Counted from the stretch's first letter, positions 23,100-34,993 are shown. The stretch: 64,000 nucleotides of DNA from Platycnemis pennipes (GCA_933228895.1 OW121854.1:91378609-91442608), one strand, 5' to 3'. Translations and numbers: made by a program. Notes: a model not told the origin generated them from the sequence alone.

Positions 23100-24077
23100 A
23101 TGTAGATTGGTTATGCTTTCCTATGATATTTGAGTAAGGATTGAGTATTATTCTCACGGAGCCTTTAAAAAAAAAACAACCAATAGGTTCCCTGAATTTT
23201 CCAGTTTGCATAGGGAATTCCATGGTTTCGCAGATAAAAATATGTCGGAAATGCAACTTCATCAGCTATAGTGGTGTCTGCTGAGTTTGTTGCATGCTCA
23301 ACGAATTCAACTGAAGATGGAGAAAAAAATAAGAGGAGGATAGGGGACGGAAATTTAGCAATCCTCCTTCCCATTATTTACAAAGAAAGAGGGCCATCGT
23401 TGAGTAAAGGACAAAACAGAGAGACGAAGTTTCATTTGTGATTCACCCTTATGACGGAGTGTACATTACATAATCAAGGGCTGAAGTTAACAATGACTAA
23501 GACGAGAAAATGAAAAAAATAGGTAATATCAATGGATATACCAACATTTAAACCCAAAATTTACGTGGTTAGACGTTAAAAATGTGATTATATAATAACA
23601 GAATTGGGACATATAAGTTAAGGATTTCAGAGCAAATGAAAAGGAAAAATATTCACCATGATCAACACTCTCGTGAATTACTGCTTTTGTATCAGAGCAA
23701 AATTAACTTTTATGCTAGCTTAAACATTTTATTTCCAAAGGAAAGTATTAAGTGTCAGCGTATACTTTAGCCGGAACTACTCTATTAGATGCAATAAAAC
23801 CCGCAGTAAATAGTATGGGGACTGACAGGCCACACGAGTTATATAAATACCTCCTCATTACGCCATTTCGTGTTTTCTCGAAGGAAGCCACGATAAATTT
23901 CTCCCTCATCCACGCATTTAAAATGCTGATTTCCATAGGTTTTTCCTAACAACCCGAAGATTTTTTTTACTCCGTAACTAAGTCGAAGTTCTCCTGTTTT
24001 ATGTCACTGAGTCTGAGCGCTTTCATTTTGAACAGATCAGCACTAAAGAAAAAAATAAATTTTACATATTCTTACGA
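23100..24077. other. Unassigned AT-rich sequence
   Basis: I recognise no gene, SINE head or transposon terminus. Short open frames near 23165-23374 and 23748-23949 have no motif. Confidence 0.4.
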
Positions 24078-25454
24078 CAAGCAGCCAGAGTTGCTAAACA
24101 ACCCGGGTTTTCAAAAAAAAACCGAGCACAATGGTTTTTTTTGGGGGGTTTTATTGTAGACAAACTTATGCCAGCATTTTACATGAAGATATAAAAATAT
24201 ACTAATAAATGCGTATTCCTATCCTACCTATATAAAAACTTAATACTATAAATTAGTCGTACTGTGTATTTGTAAATGCAAATGTTAACAAAAAGTTGTA
24301 CTATGTTCAACAAAACTAGTTCATATTCTAAACTCGCGATGAAAATTTTAAAAATTTTAGGGTGAAGTTATGTATTTCCAGGACAGTAGTGAAGCATGGA
24401 TTTAGAACTAGGGTAGCAACAACCAGTAAAATATGCAACCTTCCAGAATATTTTTCCATATATCTCTCGGTATGTGAAACTCTATCAACAGAATCTGCCG
24501 TTCTTACTATAGATTATGGATGAATGGACTATAATTAACAGTAATAATGACAGTACATATCAAATAAGAATTAACTAAAATACTTAAAGTTGAATTGAAG
24601 GTTTATTTAGGTACCTAAGGAAAGATTTTACGCCATTTTTTGTATTTAGATCGATTCTCCCATTTTTTCTGAGGAAGATTTTTACCTATCAGTTCATCAA
24701 AGAACGACGGTTCTCGACCTAGCTCCATGGTGACTATTATTCGAGCAAGTTTGAATTTAACCAAGAAATCTTCAGTGAATCGTCTGCTGCTAAGCATCGT
24801 TGTACGTGAACGTAACTTGTCTTCATGAATTTATGAATCATTAAATAATGCACACAGCTCAATTCTTAAACTTGGATTATCTAAGGGTTTTCCATAGTTA
24901 TGGCTTAAACTAAAAAATCTCTCTTCCAGAAATTGGTTTTGGTAAGTTTTAACTGATTCGAGTCTAAAATATCAAAAAGCTTCATTGTTATCATATCCAT
25001 AAATGAAGCCAAAATGTCCGTCTTCATTACAAACGTAACTTTCAAATGAACCATGTTTTTCCTTATTATCTTCTTGTCTTTCCCTGAAATGGTAACGTCT
25101 CATTCCTTAGCCAGAGGAGAGTCATTATGGTTACAAGAAATTAAATAGGACTTTCTCCAAGCATTATCAAAATGTTATCAAGATTCGAAAATAAATCAAA
25201 ATTTGTCCTACCATGTTACTTGATATTCACATCAAAAACCTTTTTGGTGCAAAAAATGAGTGTGGAAATATGGATGATACTTAAAGCTGAGAACAAGCCT
25301 AACATAATACCTAGAGTTTTGCAATCTCATGAATTATCAGAAGTTTCTACAGATGTTTATAATAAATTGTGTATTTAATTCCTGCATTCCTACATAGTCT
25401 CAATCAAACAAGTCAGTCAACCTAGTTTAAGCTAACTTACCAGGAAAAAACTTT

Positions 25455-25632
25455 GTAAAACCACTTATAAAAGATATAAAATTTAATAACGACCGGGTTT
25501 CATCGAATAGTCGACATCATCAGGTCTGATGAGGATGTCAGACCTGACAATGTCGACTATTCGAAGAAAATTAATCGTTATCAAATTTTATATCTTTTAT
25601 ACCTACGTAGTTTCACAAAGTTTATTTCCAAA
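25455..25632 (-). mobile_element. Hammerhead-bearing foldback, CUGAUGA type
   Basis: The minus strand core is CUGAUGA (25523-25517), stem II with TCGA and TCGA around a CTAT loop, GAAA (25501-25498), CCCGG, UC, then GTTATT. Outer arms of about 35 bp (CTTATAAAAGATATAAAATT and its inverse) close the foldback. The plus-strand arm has a decayed second core (CTGACAATGTC, later GAAA). No clear target duplication was found. Confidence 0.7.
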
Positions 25633-25869
25633 TAAGTTAAAATGTTAGATTATTTAAAATTAAAAAACAAGTTAGGCCTGCCTGACACTGTTATTTGTAG
25701 TTGAATCTATTTCTGGAAATATTATCTCTAACTCCACGTCTGGAGCTACCGTTCCATTCATTTATTTTAAAAACTTCTAAATCAGGAGGAGGTGTAAAAT
25801 ATTTTGCACTGCTAAATAAAGATTACAGATAGATGATACCAAATTGGTTTATGAGAAAAATAGAGCACA

Positions 25870-26200
25870 AATATTGCTTGTGGCCTTTATTTTCTTGCAT
25901 TTGTTTGAAGGCCGTTGTGTTCGTCCTGACATTAGTGCTGCCCCTTCATTCGTTGATACAGCAAGTTGATTTTTCCTTTGAATTCCCGTAAAACATTAAA
26001 ATAATATGTTGGTCCTGTGTATTAGTTTTACAGGCATTACTCGCACGTTTAAAAGACCAATTATTGGATAACAGTCCAACTTTCAGTTATATAGCATACC
26101 TACCTAATATATTGTTGACAACTGAGATTAAGTAGCTATAGGTATCTGTCGTCTTGTTGACAACAATTGCTATGAAAGGGGTGAGATAAACTTCTTTTTT
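25870..26200 (-). pseudogene. hAT transposase remnant (VDETTD and GA-MSG motifs)
   Basis: The minus strand reads PFIAIVVNKTTDTYSYLIS near 26190-26120, corresponding to the conserved F-I-VDETTD segment around the first catalytic aspartate of hAT transposases, here mutated to N. About 70 codons later, near 25960-25900, it reads EGAALMSGRT and, in a shifted frame, NGLQTNARK, matching the D-GA--MSG---G-Q block that follows at similar spacing in the family. The reading frame is shifted and contains stops. No BED finger or C-terminal dimerisation domain is visible. The enzyme is dead. Confidence 0.55.
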
Positions 26201-27584
26201 TAATTTATGATTAACAAGTCATGAAATGGATACAAATGAGTTCGTTTTAAATATTACTCCGTACGTTCTAATCCTTTGTTAGTCCGGATATCCTTCTCCT
26301 GAAAAAACAATTGGAAAGTCTAACATAATAATTTTTCAAACAGTGAAACCCTCACAGCCATGGCACGGAGTCGTTTTGTTTTCATGAAAATGTGGTGCGC
26401 AGATTTTGTCCTATTTTTATTTGCCGAAATCTATAATTGTAATTTTTGCTTACCCTTCATGAAAACACTTAATTTTTCTTGATATGAAAGCTAGTTAAAT
26501 AAAATTACGTCCAGCAAATTGGCTCGCATCATCTATTGTCACCTTCCGCTTGCAGGACGGCTACTGATAATCAATTTTCAAATTCCCTGACTTTTCCCTG
26601 ATTGCTTTACCAATTTCCCGGACCGATCGCCAAAAGGTCTCCTATTATCGGAATATTTTATTTCTGCTGAATTAAATTTTCGTCGAAACTCAGAAAATTT
26701 TAAAAGCTGAAATTAATACATTAAAAGCTATAAGAATGAAAAAATATATATTAAACCTTCAAAAGTTAAGACCTCACACAAATTGTACACACTTTTAATA
26801 CATTTTTCGCGGCCGTGTATCGTATTTCCGTGGACGTGTATATTTCCTTCGGTAAAATTATAAATTGAAAATGTTTAATTCTTCAAGGAAGAGGTGGCGT
26901 GTCGTGGTAGTTCTGGGAAGTTGAAGAATACTGAAAAGGCATCGAAGGGAAAGTTAATGGCCAATTTATTGGCGGACTCCGGCACAAGTATCACTAAGCT
27001 ACGCGAAAAATACAAACCAAAGCCAAGTTCTTGGATTTGATCTAGATCGGATGGCACGAGTTTTAAAATCGAATAACAACTTGCTTAACGTGATCATTGA
27101 TTGTAAGAGGGAACCAAATTCGTAAAAATATTTGTATAAACAAACAAAACGTAATCGCGCCACTGCGAGCTTAAAAAGGGAGGTAATTAGCAACGGCAGC
27201 GTCATATTTTGGAATGCCATATTTGAGGTGGTTTGTGACTTGACTAAATTGCTACGAGAGGGAGCTAAGGCCATTCAATAATTACGTCGAGCGTGAAAGG
27301 TGATGAGGGAAGGAGAACTCTTCTTATTGTCTCGGGAAGGGGGGTATGGAAATCGAAGATGATCTCACGTAAGATTTTGTTTACACGTGTCATCGTACTT
27401 GTATTACCGTTTTAATAATCATCGTCTCGTATTTTTAGAACTACAGCACGTACTTACTACAAGCTAGTGTGCTACAACTACCTCTCGGTGAAATGTATTG
27501 GTGAAATAAAGGGCGGGAAAGACGGTAAAAGGTGATAAACGTAATGGTTGATAAATAACGAGAATTTCCTATCCCAGTTTCTCC

Positions 27585-27685
27585 ATGACTGTTACGAGAA
27601 TTCCCTGACTTTTCCAGATTTCCAAAATTCCCTGACAATTCCAGGTTTTCCCGGTTTTCCCTGACGATCGCCACCCTGGCTTGTG
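27585..27685 (-). repeat. CAGGGTGGC-ended repeat rich in CCCTGACTTTTCC
   Basis: The plus strand has iterations of AATTCCCTGACTTTTCC and ends CGATCGCCACCCTG, so on the minus strand it begins CAGGGTGGCGATCG. A similar iterated stretch ending CGATCGCC sits in the same orientation at 26578-26635. This looks like the terminus of another hAT-type element, but I found no opposite end. Confidence 0.45.
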
Positions 27686-27984
27686 TAGAAGCGTTTTGAA
27701 TTCCACGAATTTCATGCTTCTCTTTGGTTTGCTGGACCGGCTGGACGCACACTTCGGCTGACAGAACAAGCCGAAGTGTCCTTGAAGGACCCTTTAGGTG
27801 CCAATTGGAACGCGGCTACTACTTCCCCAAGATAAGCTGTTTCAGGGGAATCGTAGTTCTGCGTCAAAACGAATTATACAAATTTAATTATACGAATTAT
27901 TACCATTATGAGCCTGAAGCTCGAAACTCGAGCTCAGGTGGCCAAAACTCTCGTGAGCCAAATACCAATAAAAATCTACCGCAT

Positions 27985-28072
27985 GCACATGAAAAGACTA
28001 GCCGATAGGAGAATTGAGTGGAAAGCAGCGTCAAACCAATCTTAGGATTGTTGACCCATGATGATGATGATG
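27985..28072 (+). pseudogene. RTE-like LINE (family A), 3' terminus
   Basis: The plus strand reads MKRLADRRIEWKAASNQS, then a stop, then GGATTGTTGACCCATGATGATGATGATG. The GAT microsatellite is the typical end of this LINE. It is a very short 5'-truncated insertion. Confidence 0.85.
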
Positions 28073-28884
28073 AATTATTCAAGATAGAAAATTCTATTTA
28101 ATTGAGTATTTTAAAGAGATTGTTGAAGGTTATTTTGATCTAAATAATTTTAACTTAACGCAGTTTTATTCACTCCTTGTTTCATTCCTAAAAAATTATG
28201 CTTTATTGATTTTATAGACTTTTTTGAAGTGGGTTTTTTTTAAAGAACCCGTGTGGGTTTATTTGGGTCGGGCAAAATAGTAACAACCCTGCCAGCAGCA
28301 CGACCAGCATATTTTCACTGCCGATCGTGGTTGCATAACATTAAACAATGCAAAGTGAAAATAAATAAAACTGCTGTTTCCACATTGCAAATAACTAATA
28401 CGTCTTGGTTTCCACGCGTTGACACCGACATAGAATGAGTTTTGAAAAACACTTATTCCGTGTACGAATCAATAAGTCATTAGCAAATAGCCTCGTTCCG
28501 CTGGCCATTGAAGGTACCTAATATCTTCGGAGGCTAAAAAACCGACCAGTAGCGACAACTGTAGCGATGAAAGCTGAAGAGGTAATACGCTCCGCTCGGC
28601 ATTTTAGCATTGCCCGAAAGCGCGCCTCGCCATGTTCATCGCCTTGCCTCGGAGTGGTCCTTTTAGGGTCAATGTCCACCCGTGCTGTCCCTTTTTCCCT
28701 CCGGATGTCCCTCCTCCCCTTTTTCCCTCCGGATGTCCCTCCTCCCTAACAGTCACCCACTCCTACCCCATGCACCACCCACTCCCCCCCTTTTCCACCC
28801 ACGCACCTTTTTTTTCCCGCCGACGCTCCTTGACCCTTAGGGCCTCATTGGGCAACACCGCTCACGTGGTCCACCCAGAATGGG

Positions 28885-28892
28885 TATAAAAA
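28885..28892 (+). promoter_or_regulatory. TATA box in GC-rich context
   Basis: TATAAAAA sits in an otherwise GC-rich stretch, about 325 bp after the proposed LTR start. It is a good match to a core promoter element. A transcription start about 25-30 bp downstream is inferred, not seen. Confidence 0.4.
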
Positions 28893-29489
28893 GGGCACTC
28901 CGGACCCCGGAAAATCAGAGGAGGAGTGGCGGCCAAGCGGTGAAGAACCCTTGCTCCCTCCTGCTGGCCAAACGGTGAAAAACCCTTGGTCTGCTGTCCC
29001 GGCCAAACGATGAGGAACCCTTGTTTGCTTCCCCTCCGGCCTAGCGGTGAAAAACCCATGGCCATCCCAGCCACCAAGCGGTGCGAAACCCTTGGTTCCT
29101 GCCCTCCTTGGCTCCCCACCTCTCCGCTCTCCCGTGGCCAGCCGATGCCGAAACGGAGTGTGAAGTGGAAGTCGGAACGGCGGCAGCAGCGCATCGAGCG
29201 CCGGGCCCTGGCGTGGGTGGCAGAACAGGCTAAACCACCCAAACCCCTGCTTAGCCCGCTGAAGACCCCGGAGAGGCTGGCTCCGAGTGCCGGCCAAGGC
29301 ATCGCCTCGTCGCCGACGCAAGTTGCGGAAACCGGTGAGGTTCGGACCACCACGCCGCGGCGCCTGCAGCTCCAGGACTCCCCCCTAACCCCTTTCCGGG
29401 ACCCCTGCTCATATACCCTGAGCCGACGCGACCCCCCCGTCGTACGGGCACTATTCAGTAGGGACCCATAACTTTTTCGGGTCTCTCAC

Positions 29490-29805
29490 CTCTTCCCTCT
29501 CCCCTTCCACCTCTTCCCTCTCCCCTTCCACCTCTTCCCTCTCCCCTTCCACCTCTTCCCTCTCCCCTTCCACCTCTTCCCTCTCCCCTTCCACCTCTTC
29601 CCTCTCCCCTTCCAACTCTTCCCTCTCCCCTTCCAACTATTCCCTCTCCCCTTCCACCTCTTCCCACTCCCCTTCCAACTCTTCCCTCTCCCCTTCCAAC
29701 TCTCCCCTCTCCCCTTCCAACTCTTCCCTCTCCCCTTCCACCTCTTCCCTCTCCCCATCCAACTATTCCCTCTCCCCTTCCAACTATTCCCTCTCCCCTT
29801 ACACC
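29490..29805. repeat. 21-bp minisatellite, CTCTTCCCTCTCCCCTTCCA
   Basis: About fifteen tandem units of roughly 21 bp (CCTCTTCCCTCTCCCCTTCCA with point changes) form a strand-asymmetric pyrimidine tract. Because 21 is divisible by three, all minus-strand frames stay open and appear as artificial proteins such as repeated EGEREEV. Such tracts can adopt triplex structures, which is an inference. Confidence 0.9.
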
Positions 29806-30049
29806 CCTTCCCTTTATCCCCTCCCTCTCCCCCTACCTAACCTCCCCCCCGCTTTTGATTGCAATAAAGACTAAAAATAGAATAGGTTGAATAGAATAGA
29901 ATAAAGGTTTTTTGAATAAAACCTACTTGGCTGACTCCTTATTTTCGTCTCCCGCTTCCCGCTCCCCACATAAAGACGCGGCAAGCCGAAAGGGGTGACA
30001 CCACCCCCTCCGGACTGGAGACGGAAACGACAGGAACCCTACAAAACAG

Positions 30050-30835
30050 GGTCAGTATTTGTTATCTTGTTTGTTGCCGTTACATATTTTATTAAAGTTT
30101 TTGTATCGTTATACTGGCAAGTACCTTATCGAATCGAAATCGTAGCGAATAAAAGTTTCGATGAGTACTTCACGAGAGTGAATAAAAATTAATTTATAAA
30201 TAACTTAGTTAAGTCCGACCATATAACATTTTTTTCAATAAAAAAACTTTATTCACGCGTATTTTTTAATAAGTTTATTGTTCATTTATTTAATGAAACG
30301 CAGTTCCATAGAGTTACGCATGAGACTATCCGGTTTATAGAGCGAACAGCGAAAGACGTCCGTAATCTTTGGTCGTATTATATTTTCGAATTAATGTCTC
30401 CAATTCCTATTTTTTTTACGTTTTTTTAATTAGAAAGTTAAATAATACGATTTGGCGCACTGAAATAGAGAAGTTTATATATTGTTAGCAATTCCCACTA
30501 CTACCACAAATCCAAAAGGCATTGCAAAACACTTGCATGAGTGTATCCTTTTGCAAAGCCATTTTGGAAATTGTAGTGGGAATTGCCCTTTATTGACGGT
30601 AACAACACAAGTAGATTACACTGAAGCTGAAAACCAATAAGGTTCCACTTAAAGATAATTTAATCTCTACGATGATAACATTTAAGTACATAATTGTAGT
30701 TTTCGGAAATTGTTCAACATAATAATCGTAATGGTCTATGCGCGTAACTATTAGCGGCATTTCATAACATTTTCATTTTTTTATGCAATATGTGAAATAA
30801 TGTAGATATGATGATAACCTAATGATATACATAAT
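30050..30835. other. Unassigned AT-rich sequence with one hairpin
   Basis: Apart from the hairpin at 30488-30586 I see nothing in this stretch. Confidence 0.4.
30488..30586. repeat. Long imperfect hairpin
   Basis: GCAATTCCCACTAC at 30488 pairs with GTAGTGGGAATTGC ending at 30586. A second paired block (AAAGGCATTGCAAAA with TTTTGCAAAGCCATTTT, one bulge) sits inside, and the loop ACACTTGCATGAGTGT can pair again. There is no hammerhead box. It could be a small foldback element or a transcribed hairpin. Confidence 0.65.
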
Positions 30836-30839
30836 TCAG

Positions 30840-32756
30840 ATGAGCAACTCATGGGTAAGGCGGTAGAAACAAAGCAGCCATGGTTAACGACTCAAATAAG
30901 AGACCTCATAGAGGAAAGAAGAAAATACAAGAATCCAAGAAATGAAACTTAGGAGGCCCAATATAAGAAGTTGCGAAACCAAGTATTACGACATTTCAAG
31001 AAAGCTAAGGACGAATGGATAGAAAACTGCTGCTAAGAAATAAATGATAACATAATGAAAGGAAACACCGAAATGGCTTACAAACTGGTGAAGAGACAAT
31101 TCGGAGAAAAGAAAACAAGATCCCATAACATAAGAGACTCGGTGGAAACATACTTATAGGACAGGAAGACAAGAAGAGATGGAAGCAATACATCGAAGGG
31201 CTCTATCAAACACCCAAACCACTTGAAGATAGCTTAACGGATAAAGAAATCAAGGTAGATGAACGGGGCCCCGAGATACTGAGAAGTGAATCTGACAGAG
31301 CCGTGAAAGATCTACTAAAAAAAGTAGGAGGCCCCAAGGCATCTGGACAAAATAAATGGAGAAATCTTCAAGGCACTCAGGGTCAAAGCAAAGTATACCC
31401 TCTTTGGAATAATCAACGATAGCTATGAAAATGGGATACTAACAGAGGACTTCCAGAAGAGTGAAACGATTGCAATCCCGAAGAAAACAAGGACAGAGAA
31501 ATACGAATAACGCAGCCCGGTGTCACACACAATGAAAATACTTCCTAGCATAATTAGTAGAAGAATAGAAGGTAAGATCGTAGGGAAACGGGTAAAGCAA
31601 TTTGGATTCAGGAAAAACCGAGGAGCTAGGAAGGCAATACTAGGACACTGGCCGAAAAATGATTCACGTAAACAAGCCGTAGTATGTGGCATTTGTAGAC
31701 TTGGAAAAGGCCTTTGACAACGTAGAATTGAACTAGTATCTAAAAATACTGTAAGTAATTGGAATAAATTACAATGGCAGAAAAATAAACTATAGCGTCT
31801 ACAAGAACCAGTTCACTGAATGTGAATGAAAGATGGAAGGAAGAAAGAAGCCAAAATAAATAAAGGAGGCAGACAAGGAGGCAACCTCTCCCCAACGTTA
31901 TTCAATATATATCTGGAATAAGCAATGAAAGAGGAAGAAGAAATTGGCATCAAATGGATCAAGGTGAATGGTGAAGAAATTAACATTCTCCGGTTTGCTG
32001 TTGACATCGCAGTTCTAGCAGAGAGTAGAGTCGACTTGACACAAGCATCCCTGGAGACTATAGACCACGTACTTCAAGAATATAATAAGGGTATCAATAA
32101 GAAAAAAACTAAAATCCTATTGTGCGGAATAGAGAAGCTGAGTGCAGATATCACAACTCGAAGAGTGAAATTCGAACCAGTGGAGAACTTCACCTACTCG
32201 GCAGCACTATAACTTGGGATGGAAGAAGCTCGACGGACATCAAGCGAAGTGTAGCACAAGCTAAGGAGGTATTCATAAATAACAGACAACTACAATGCTC
32301 AAAGAACTTACGACGGCTCTCAAGGACGCACTTCATCAAACCGTTCGTATGGAGCATGGTACTCCATGGATCAGAGAAATGGAACATCGGGAAAGCAGAG
32401 CAGCGAAGAATTGAAGCCTTCGAAACATAGTGCTGGAGGAGAATGTTGAATATTAAATGGAGAGATAAAGTGAGGAACGAAGAGTTGTACATAAGAGCAG
32501 ATGAAGAAAGGACAATGTGGAAAACCCCACGGAAAAGAAGAACCAGATGGATTGGAAATAGCTTGAGACACAATGAATTAATTATAAATATAATTGAATG
32601 GAAAATTGAAGGGAAGGCCCCTCGAGGAATACCAAGGGACAAGTATATAGGGCAAATAAAGAAGGATGTCAAAGAGAAAACATATTACGGCGTGAGAGAA
32701 TTAGCACTGAACAGGGCAGAATGGAGGGCTGCAGTAAACCAACCCAAGCATTGAAA
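30840..32756 (+). pseudogene. RTE-like LINE (family A), long reverse transcriptase copy
   Basis: This is the longest family A copy. In order on the plus strand: linker (KKAKDEWIENCC, MAYKLVKRQFGE), then N-terminal reverse transcriptase (IFKALRVKAK, NDSYENGILTEDFQKS), template-binding motif GGRQGGNLSPTLFNIYLE near 31867-31920, then the catalytic box FAVDIAVLAES near 31990-32025, then NKKKTKILLCG, then LRRLSRTHFIKPFVWSMVLH and the C-terminus RTRWIGNSLRHNELIINI, ending near 32753 with LNRAEWRAAVNQPKH. The box should read FADD; the second residue of the pair region is V here, and frames are broken by several stops. The endonuclease domain is missing. It is dead. Confidence 0.9.
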
Positions 32757-33059
32757 TACTGATGAAGATGACATAAATCAATTGGACCATTACCACCAGG
32801 CAAATCGATCACTTAGAGCATTTTACATGATAATAATGATATTTATAATGACTCCTGCAAACATCGGCCTCAAAGCTACTTTCAGGATATTGTGTCAATT
32901 TTAATCAATGTTTTTATGGCGGATAACATCTTAATTCTTATATCAAGCTCGTCACACACCACTGTCAAATGATGACTTATGATTATGACTAACAATCGCA
33001 AAGGATATCAATTTGACTTCCCAGTTATTTTTATTCCGATTTCGAAAGACAATGATTTT

Positions 33060-33440
33060 TATTTTCATGCAAAGACCTCGCTGGGTTTCGCTAGAATGGA
33101 GTTATTTTACCATCAATTCACACCTGACTTAGTTCAGATAATAAAAATCGACAGTTTTTATAAATCCAGTAGACTGAGAAATGAAAGTCAAAACTGTAGT
33201 GGAATGATTTAAAATACACCATACGATTACAAGTTAACGATCGATAAAATTATTTTCATGCAAAGACCTCGCTGGGTTTCGCTAGAATGAAGTTGTTTTA
33301 CCTTCAATTCACACTTGACTTAGTTCAGATGATAAAAATCGACAATTTTTATAAGTCCAGTAGACTGAGAGATGAAAGTCAAAACTGTAGATGAATAATT
33401 TAAAATACACCATACGATTACAAGTTAACGATCGATAAAT
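33060..33440 (+). repeat. Tandem duplication, two 191-bp units
   Basis: The block starting TATTTTCATGCAAAGACCTC at 33060 repeats at 33251 with about 8% differences. Both units end CAAGTTAACGATCGATAAA. Direct head-to-tail arrangement with no spacer indicates a local tandem duplication that has since diverged. Confidence 0.9.
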
Positions 33441-33444
33441 TTAG

Positions 33445-34210
33445 CCAGGGTGTTCCAACTTGCAAATAACACCACTACATTCCGCAAGTTAAATGGATTA
33501 GATGGATAACAGCGGCGAAAGGAAAATGCCTGCCAAAGTAAGCAACCCAGTCGAGAAAATGCGTTCCCGTCAACGCAAGACATCATTTTTTTTACCACAA
33601 CCCAATGAAGAAGTGTTGAGCGTGTGAGGATTGGAAAGGAAGTAGCAGGTATAAATTAGTAGGTAGATTGAGTAGATGGAATTGGTGACACCGAAGGTCA
33701 TTACTGAAGGAAAAATACTGGTTGAGGAGGAAAAATTAAGACACGTTGAAGTTATTTAACAGAGATTGGAAGTACACTGATCTGAAGAAATAAATAGCTC
33801 GATGGAAGAGCCCTTTCTCAAATTTAATACAAAGCACAGAATGGATACTCAGTCAAAATATTCCAGCATCAGATTTCTATTTTCATAAGTATCAGGCGCA
33901 ATTTGGTAGATCTGTATCAGCAAGGAAACAAAGATACATTGGTTAACTTCTGCAAACAAATTTTATTCGCCAACCACAGTTCCGATCATTGACAACGAAT
34001 GCAATAATCGAATCCGAAGTCTCTGAATTTAAATTGTTTGTGGAACTTGCGAGGACTCTTTCTCGCCTTAGCATTCTAGAATCGGCAGCCAATATAATTA
34101 TTATAAACAGAAATACAAATTACATTCACAACAGAACTAAATGCATTTTGAGAAAAGTCAATGAAATACATATTCCAGTAATGAATACTCTTAAAAAATT
34201 AACTTTTCCA
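33445..34210. other. Unassigned sequence
   Basis: No gene or repeat family is recognised. An 84-codon plus frame at 33989-34243 is AT-rich and has no motif. Confidence 0.35.
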
Positions 34211-34214
34211 AATT

Positions 34215-34545
34215 GTGAGAATTCTTCATCCCCATCATCTTAGGTCAACAATCTTAAGATTGACTTCACGAAGCTCTCCACTTGATTTAAACATCAGCTA
34301 ACCTCTTCACATTTACATAATTCTTCTCTTTCACATTCTCAACACTTTCCTCAACATATCTCATCCGTGGCCTGTCGTTTCCATTACCTCCTGTTCCCAC
34401 GAGGATTGTCTTCTCGTGTCTCAATCTAATGCCGATTAAGTTGTTCCGTCATTTCCGTACTGTTTTCAGGAGGCTACTTTTTCCTCTCACTCTTCTTAGG
34501 ACTTCCTCGTTAAACATGTAACTGCAGTGAATTAACAGATTAGGA
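34215..34545 (-). pseudogene. RTE-like LINE (family A) fragment
   Basis: The reverse complement of the 3' end starts at about 34230 (GGTCAACAATCTTAAGATTG) and continues through the C-terminal block (CCGTGGCCTGTCG, GAGGATTGTCTTCTCGTGTC). The MITE at 34546 interrupts it. Related sequence resumes around 35105-35280 (CATGCTTCACTGCTATAAAG). Confidence 0.65.
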
Positions 34546-34993
34546 CAGGCATTTGGCCAGGGGGGCTTCTAGGGCTTCAGTCCCCCCCCCCCCCCTTCGA
34601 AATGTTTCCCCAATAATTTTGTCGTTCTGATTTTAACTGGGCATGATAATCCGAATTAAACTGCGTATAATTCAAATTTCAAGTGTCTTGAAACGTTATC
34701 ACTATTTTAATGTATGTGTGTGGTTAATATTGTTTTTTTTCCAATCTGATATGTACGTTTGCGTTGAACTTCTGTTCTGGTGCCAGTCAAATTAACTGCT
34801 TCATAAAAAGGTAAGCAGTGAACTTTACCAAAGAGAAGAGATAGGAATAGGCACTGTGAAAATAAATACCAAGCACTGAAAATAAAGGGAAGAGATTTTT
34901 AACATGTCGGCACAGAACGGGCAAGGCTGATTTGTTACGCATTCTAGACTTAGCCCCCCCCCCCTCCGAAGCAAATTTCTGGATACGTGCCTG
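34546..34993. mobile_element. hAT-like MITE, second CAGGCACGTAGCCAG copy
   Basis: The ends CAGGCATTTGGCCAGG and CTGGATACGTGCCTG are inverted. Flanking octamers GATTAGGA (34538-34545) and GATTAAGA (34994-35001) match at seven of eight positions, which supports a hAT-type duplication. The interior is homologous to 3378-3805, including the CTGGGCATGATAATCCG block and terminal homopolymer C tracts. It has no coding capacity and lies inside a family A LINE. Confidence 0.8.

Larger units (their letters stand above)
24086..28291 (-). mobile_element. hAT transposon, 4.2 kb, with degraded transposase
   Basis: The left end CAGAGTTGCTAAACAACCCG and the right end, which on the opposite strand begins CAGGGTTGTTAC, form imperfect terminal inverted repeats. 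Flanking octamers CAAGCAGC (24078-24085) and CCAGCAGC (28292-28299) match at seven of eight positions, fitting a hAT 8-bp duplication. The minus strand between about 26200 and 25870 carries transposase remnants (separate entry). Later insertions inside include a hammerhead foldback (25455-25632), a CAGGGTGGC-ended repeat near 27590-27685 and an RTE 3' end (27985-28072). The whole is inactive. Confidence 0.65.
28560..30043 (+). mobile_element. Possible solo LTR, GC-rich, with promoter and poly(A) signals
   Basis: The segment begins TGTAG and ends CTACA, the inverted TG...CA ends typical of LTRs. Inside, in the expected order, are a TATA box TATAAAAA at 28885-28892, a GC-rich leader with a recurring phrase CGGTGAAAAACCC (28938-29090), and AATAAA-type signals near 29864 and 29930. 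Flanking pentamers do not match well (ACAAC and AAACA). No gag or pol frame is present, so if it is an LTR it is solitary. The open frames on both strands (for example 161 codons at 28986-29471 plus) reflect GC content. A host CpG-rich promoter is the alternative. Confidence 0.4.

Noticed and set aside
28845..29471. Several long frames on both strands (158, 163 and 161 codons)
   Set aside because: They overlap each other on opposite strands in GC-rich DNA with repeated phrases and have no domain.
29451..29758. Open frames encoding EGEREEV or WKGRGKR repeats
   Set aside because: They are the 21-bp minisatellite read in all three minus-strand frames.
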